From Planctomycetota bacterium (GTDB lineage: Bacteria > Planctomycetota > UBA1135 > GCA-002686595), in NCBI GenBank assembly GCA_029250885.1, contig JAQXEK010000005.1, forward strand, positions 1 to 64,000: 64,000 nt of DNA, written 5' to 3'. Shown one piece after another: positions 61,289-64,000 of this stretch. Within the stretch, counting starts at the first letter, position 1, and every line of letters starts with the position of its first letter. Both the position numbers and the translations under genes were made by a program. A model generated the notes under the pieces. It was given only the letters and a program-made list of their open reading frames with translations, was not told the DNA's origin and ran no database searches.

Positions 61289-62157
61289 TGGAACCTGTCC
61301 TTCGCCAAGCACCAAGACGCCACAGCAAGCTGCGGCTCTTTGTGTTTAAGGCCGCCGAGCTTGCCATGCGCACCCTCGGCGGTCGGCGCTTGTACCGCAG
61401 CCTAAATCTGGCTCCGGGGCGCTTTGACCTGCGGTTAGAGAAGGTCAACTTGCCAGCCGAAGCCAGCGATCTGGACGGGTTGGTGATCGTTCAGCTCTCG
61501 GACATCCACGCGGGTCCGTTCCTTGCCGCCGGTGACCTCGGGCACGTAGTCGATGCAGTAAACGCACTGGAGCCAGACCTAGTCGTGTTTACTGGCGATC
61601 TGATCTCGAGGGTGGCCGATGAGGCTTGGCTAGTATTGGACGACCTAGCCCAGATTCGGGCGCGCTACGGCTTCTTCGCCGTCTTTGGCAACCACGACTA
61701 CCGGCACCGCCGCGAGGCAGAGATCGCAGATGCGTTCGGCGCCCGGGGCATCCGCTTCTTGCGCAACGAGAGCGTGCGCCCCCTAGGCCCGGACTCAGCC
61801 CTAGTCCTGTTGGGCGTCGAGGACCTGGAAGAGGCCAAGCACTTGGATGTGACGGAGCCGCGCAAGCGACTTCGGCCCGGCGACTTTGAGGTCGTGCTCT
61901 CCCACAATCCGGGTGGAGCCAGAGCTCTGTTGAGTCCCGCCACGGGGCTCGTGCTGAGCGGGCATACCCATGCGCGCCAGGTGGACTTGCCGGTGCTGCG
62001 TGGGCTTGGGCCGCACCACCCTGGGGATCGGATTGACGTGGACGGTGTACCGGCGATCACCACCCACGGCCTGGGTGTGATCGGCATCCCTTTTCGGGTC
62101 GGCGCCACCGCGGAGGTCGTCGTGATTCGGCTGGTCGCAGGAGAGCAGGTCAGTTGA
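61288..62157 (+). CDS. YkuE-type metallophosphoesterase
   Basis: From ATG 61288 the protein has 289 residues. It has IVQLSDIHAGPF, VFTGDLIS, VFGNHDYRH, VVLSHNPGG and VLSGHTHARQVDLP, the dimetal set of calcineurin-like enzymes. The domain order and the LSDIHAGPF form match the YkuE/YaeI group that hydrolyses phospholipid-derived or UDP-linked substrates. The N-terminal 70 residues form a basic helical segment that may bind the membrane. It overlaps the next gene by four bases. Confidence 0.88.
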   Translation: MEPVLRQAPRRHSKLRLFVFKAAELAMRTLGGRRLYRSLNLAPGRFDLRLEKVNLPAEASDLDGLVIVQLSDIHAGPFLAAGDLGHVVDAVNALEPDLVVFTGDLISRVADEAWLVLDDLAQIRARYGFFAVFGNHDYRHRREAEIADAFGARGIRFLRNESVRPLGPDSALVLLGVEDLEEAKHLDVTEPRKRLRPGDFEVVLSHNPGGARALLSPATGLVLSGHTHARQVDLPVLRGLGPHHPGDRIDVDGVPAITTHGLGVIGIPFRVGATAEVVVIRLVAGEQVS

Positions 62158-63146
62158 ATACGGGCGGGCTCTATCTGCACGAGGGTGTGCTCTTTGTGGC
62201 CGGCTACGACAAGCCAGGCAGCATCCGCGCCTTTGACTTGGACGGCCGCCGGCTAGACCCGGGAGCGGTGCTAGAGCGTACCGGCAGCGGGTCGGCACCG
62301 GCGATCTCGGGCTTGGCCGTGGACGCTGACCGCAAGCTATGGGTCGCGGACTCGGGCAGCGGTCTGGTCCGATGTCTCAGCCTCTTTGGTAAAGAAGCGG
62401 GCAGCTTCGCGCCCCAGGGCAAGCCCCTAGAGCAGCCACTCGGGGGACAACTCGGGGGACAACTCGGGGGGCAACTTGGAGTCAACGCCCCTATCGACGT
62501 GGCCCTTGCCCAGTCGTCCAAGTACACCGGCGTCTTTGCGGCCATCCCCGGTCGCCGGGTTGGGGCGGTCGCGCTCTACCTGCCCGATGGCAGCCTACTT
62601 CAGACCCTGCGCAGCGAGGGAGATCCCCAGGCGCCCTTTCGCCGGGTCGTGCGCATCGCCACCCACGGCGAGCTCTTGTTCGTGGTCGAGGCTGGCGCGC
62701 GGCGGGTGCAGGTCTTTCGCGCGGGGGAGTTTCACTACTCGTTCCCCGCGGGCCGGCTCGGGGAGAGCAGCGTTGCGTCGGAGGGCCGACCCCGGGCCTT
62801 GGCTTCCGTTGGTGACGGCCGCCTTGTGATGGCCGTGGAGCCCGTGGGCGAAGGTGACAATGAGTGTGAAGTGGGTGCGGACCGCAACAGTGGGCTGTTT
62901 GTCTTGAGCGAGCGCGGCGGTGCGGAGGCACGGCTTGCGGGGCCGGGGTGTGGCGAGGGGGAGATCGACCATCCAGTGGACGTTGTAGTGGAGTCGGTGT
63001 TGGCTTGGGAGCATGAGTCCCAAGGTGATTTGGATCGGCGCAGGCGAGTGGTGGTGCTGGACCAGGATGGGGGGCGGATTCAGGTGTTCAGTTTGGCGGG
63101 GCGTTGTTTTGGGAGCTTCTATTTAGAGGATGGCGGCAGCGGTTGA
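62154..63146 (+). CDS. Beta-propeller (NHL-like) protein
   Basis: The TTG start at 62154, with AGGAGAG upstream, overlaps the preceding stop. The 330-residue protein has repeated 'LYLHEGVLFVAGYDKPGSIRAFDLDG', 'ISGLAVDADRKLWVADSGSGLVRCLSLFG' and 'RRVVVLDQDGGRIQVFSLAGR' blades. These are NHL-like, so it should form a propeller that binds a partner. No signal peptide is seen. A small Gly/Gln repeat (LGGQ three times) lies near residue 97. Translational coupling links it to the phosphoesterase. Confidence 0.75.
   Translation: MNTGGLYLHEGVLFVAGYDKPGSIRAFDLDGRRLDPGAVLERTGSGSAPAISGLAVDADRKLWVADSGSGLVRCLSLFGKEAGSFAPQGKPLEQPLGGQLGGQLGGQLGVNAPIDVALAQSSKYTGVFAAIPGRRVGAVALYLPDGSLLQTLRSEGDPQAPFRRVVRIATHGELLFVVEAGARRVQVFRAGEFHYSFPAGRLGESSVASEGRPRALASVGDGRLVMAVEPVGEGDNECEVGADRNSGLFVLSERGGAEARLAGPGCGEGEIDHPVDVVVESVLAWEHESQGDLDRRRRVVVLDQDGGRIQVFSLAGRCFGSFYLEDGGSG
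62439..62474 (+). repeat. Three 12-bp tandem units (LGGQ)
   Basis: CTCGGGGGACAA occurs at 62439-62450, 62451-62462 and, with one change, 62463-62474, inside the propeller gene. The unit length keeps the frame. Confidence 0.9.
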
Positions 63147-63269
63147 AGCGTGAAGGCGCACTGCGCGCAGTAGGTGGATGCTGGTGGCCGGCGCCCCTTC
63201 CAATCGGGGGGTGTTGGTTGGCTGTTTTGGGATTCACGTCGGTGGGGTTCGGGGGTAAGGTGGCCGTCT

Positions 63270-64000
63270 ATGGTGCGTAGCTCTTCTTGGATACTTGTGG
63301 TGCTGGCGGCGATCCTGGTTGGGGTCGTTGGGTGGACGCTTATGCTTCGGGGAGGTCCCGGGTCTGAGGAGCAGAGTGTTGCTCGGGCTTCGGGAGCTGG
63401 GCTGGGTGCTGTTGGGCTCCGTGCCGAGGGCACAGGTGATTTAGGACGCACGGCTGGTGGCACTCGTTTGAGCGGCGGGGGCGAGCAGCTTGCCCTTGAA
63501 AGGGATCGCGGATTGGGTCGCGGCGATGGGGCTCGTGCGATTGACTCTGCCGGGCGCGAACTGGTTCGCAGCTCGACGGTGGCCGCGGGATCGGAGTTAC
63601 CGGCCATGGCCTGGAAGGGGCGCGTCCAGGGTGCGATTCGAGGAACTTGGGTCGAGGGCGCGCGGGTTGTGCTGATCTCCGGAGACCTGCAGAGTGCAGT
63701 GCTCACCGACAAAGAGGGCAACTTCCAAATCGACTGGTTTGTGGGGCGCACCCCCGACCTAAAGATCGAGCACGACCAATACCTAGACCTAAACCACGCG
63801 GCCTTCCTGCTTGAGCCCGACGCCGAGTTCCGCCTAGAGCCCTCGGCGGTTCTGCGCGGACAGGTCGTCCCAAATCCGCCCCAGGGCGGTGCCGAGCCCT
63901 CGCGGGTGGAGCTGTGGCGGGAAACATCGAAGAGCGGCAAGGACTGGCCCGTCCAGAGCGCATCGGTCGACGAGCACGGCGCCTTCGAATTCCTGGACCT
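63270..64000 (+). CDS. Membrane-anchored carboxypeptidase-regulatory-like domain protein (3' end outside window)
   Basis: An open frame from ATG 63270 runs to the window end (243 codons seen, no stop). It begins MVRSSSWILVVLAAILVGVVGWTL, a signal or anchor, then about 80 residues of Gly/Ala-rich linker. A CarboxypepD_reg-type beta domain follows (KGRVQGAIRGTWVEGARVVL, LTDKEGNFQIDWF, AEFRLEPSAVLRGQVV, SASVDEHGAFEFLDL). Large Planctomycetota surface proteins often stack many such domains. It could continue for hundreds of residues. The strong minus-strand frame over this region is a shadow. Confidence 0.75.
   Translation, partial: MVRSSSWILVVLAAILVGVVGWTLMLRGGPGSEEQSVARASGAGLGAVGLRAEGTGDLGRTAGGTRLSGGGEQLALERDRGLGRGDGARAIDSAGRELVRSSTVAAGSELPAMAWKGRVQGAIRGTWVEGARVVLISGDLQSAVLTDKEGNFQIDWFVGRTPDLKIEHDQYLDLNHAAFLLEPDAEFRLEPSAVLRGQVVPNPPQGGAEPSRVELWRETSKSGKDWPVQSASVDEHGAFEFLD

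Noticed and set aside
63119-63940. Minus-strand frame of 273 residues at the right edge
   Set aside because: The plus strand carries an open frame with a membrane anchor and beta domains; the minus frame is Ser/Pro/Arg-rich with no domain.

Overview
The window is a GC-rich bacterial chromosome segment with about 47 protein-coding genes, no rRNA or tRNA gene that I can see, no CRISPR array and no recognisable insertion sequence. The best guess for the source is a Planctomycetota bacterium. The clues are the very large glycine-rich lipoproteins, a secreted endonuclease I with a C-terminal domain ending in LSNGLELVICP, two alkaline-phosphatase-superfamily lipoproteins of the 'VDTLRAD' type, and start sites that mostly lack a Shine-Dalgarno sequence. 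This is an inference from style, not from a marker-gene tree.

Layout. 1-6660 is a type IV pilus / pseudopilin locus: a decayed pseudopilin fragment, an intact pseudopilin, the remains of an HxlR-type regulator, then pilT, pilB, pilC and a major-pilin-like gene. 6680-8323 (minus strand) holds a HEAT-like lipoprotein and TatD nuclease. 8848-16487 holds two giant paralogous glycine-rich lipoproteins with an amidohydrolase between them. 16608-18382 is an nrnA-like DHH phosphoesterase and a metallophosphoesterase. A palindrome-rich convergent gap follows, then proline dehydrogenase and cutA. 20350-28710 is an envelope cluster: three polytopic membrane proteins that look like GT-C glycosyltransferases, a Thr-type alkaline-phosphatase-fold lipoprotein and a secreted unknown. 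28820-34357 is a complete TolC-MacA-MacB efflux operon with split MacB. comM/yifB, the arsenosugar pair (AhpD-like protein and ArsS), an amidase lipoprotein, a 2,4-dienoyl-CoA-reductase-like SDR and a PaaZ/BoxD-like aldehyde dehydrogenase follow. 41409-49979 is dominated by secreted or esterase-type proteins. 50072-55456 has a Ski2-like helicase and a set of unknown membrane proteins. 55855-57568 is rplM-rpsI-yebC. 57778-59599 is a REC/degenerate-GGDEF protein beside an ECF sigma factor. The window ends with an M28 peptidase, a second metallophosphoesterase, a beta-propeller-like protein and the start of a membrane-anchored carboxypeptidase-regulatory-domain protein that runs off the edge.

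How the genes fit together. PilT, PilB, PilC and the pilins form the core of a retractile pilus. The large lipoproteins are plausible surface structural or adhesive partners. The membrane glycosyltransferase-like genes plus the phosphatase-fold lipoprotein could decorate the envelope. The REC/GGDEF-like and ECF genes look like one regulatory unit.

The most unusual signals are structural. Many genes carry a short C/T-rich tract directly before ATG instead of a Shine-Dalgarno site. A few others have a TAnnnT hexamer exactly six bases before ATG, as expected for leaderless transcripts. There are several perfect long inverted repeats: a 40-bp palindrome, a 39-bp-arm hairpin that copies the end of a gene, and an 18-bp-arm structure before rplM. 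There are also two decayed genes at the left end. I did not find a clearly new multi-gene defence or biosynthetic system; the glycosyltransferase/phosphatase-fold cluster and the REC-GGDEF/ECF pair are the best candidates for undescribed biology.
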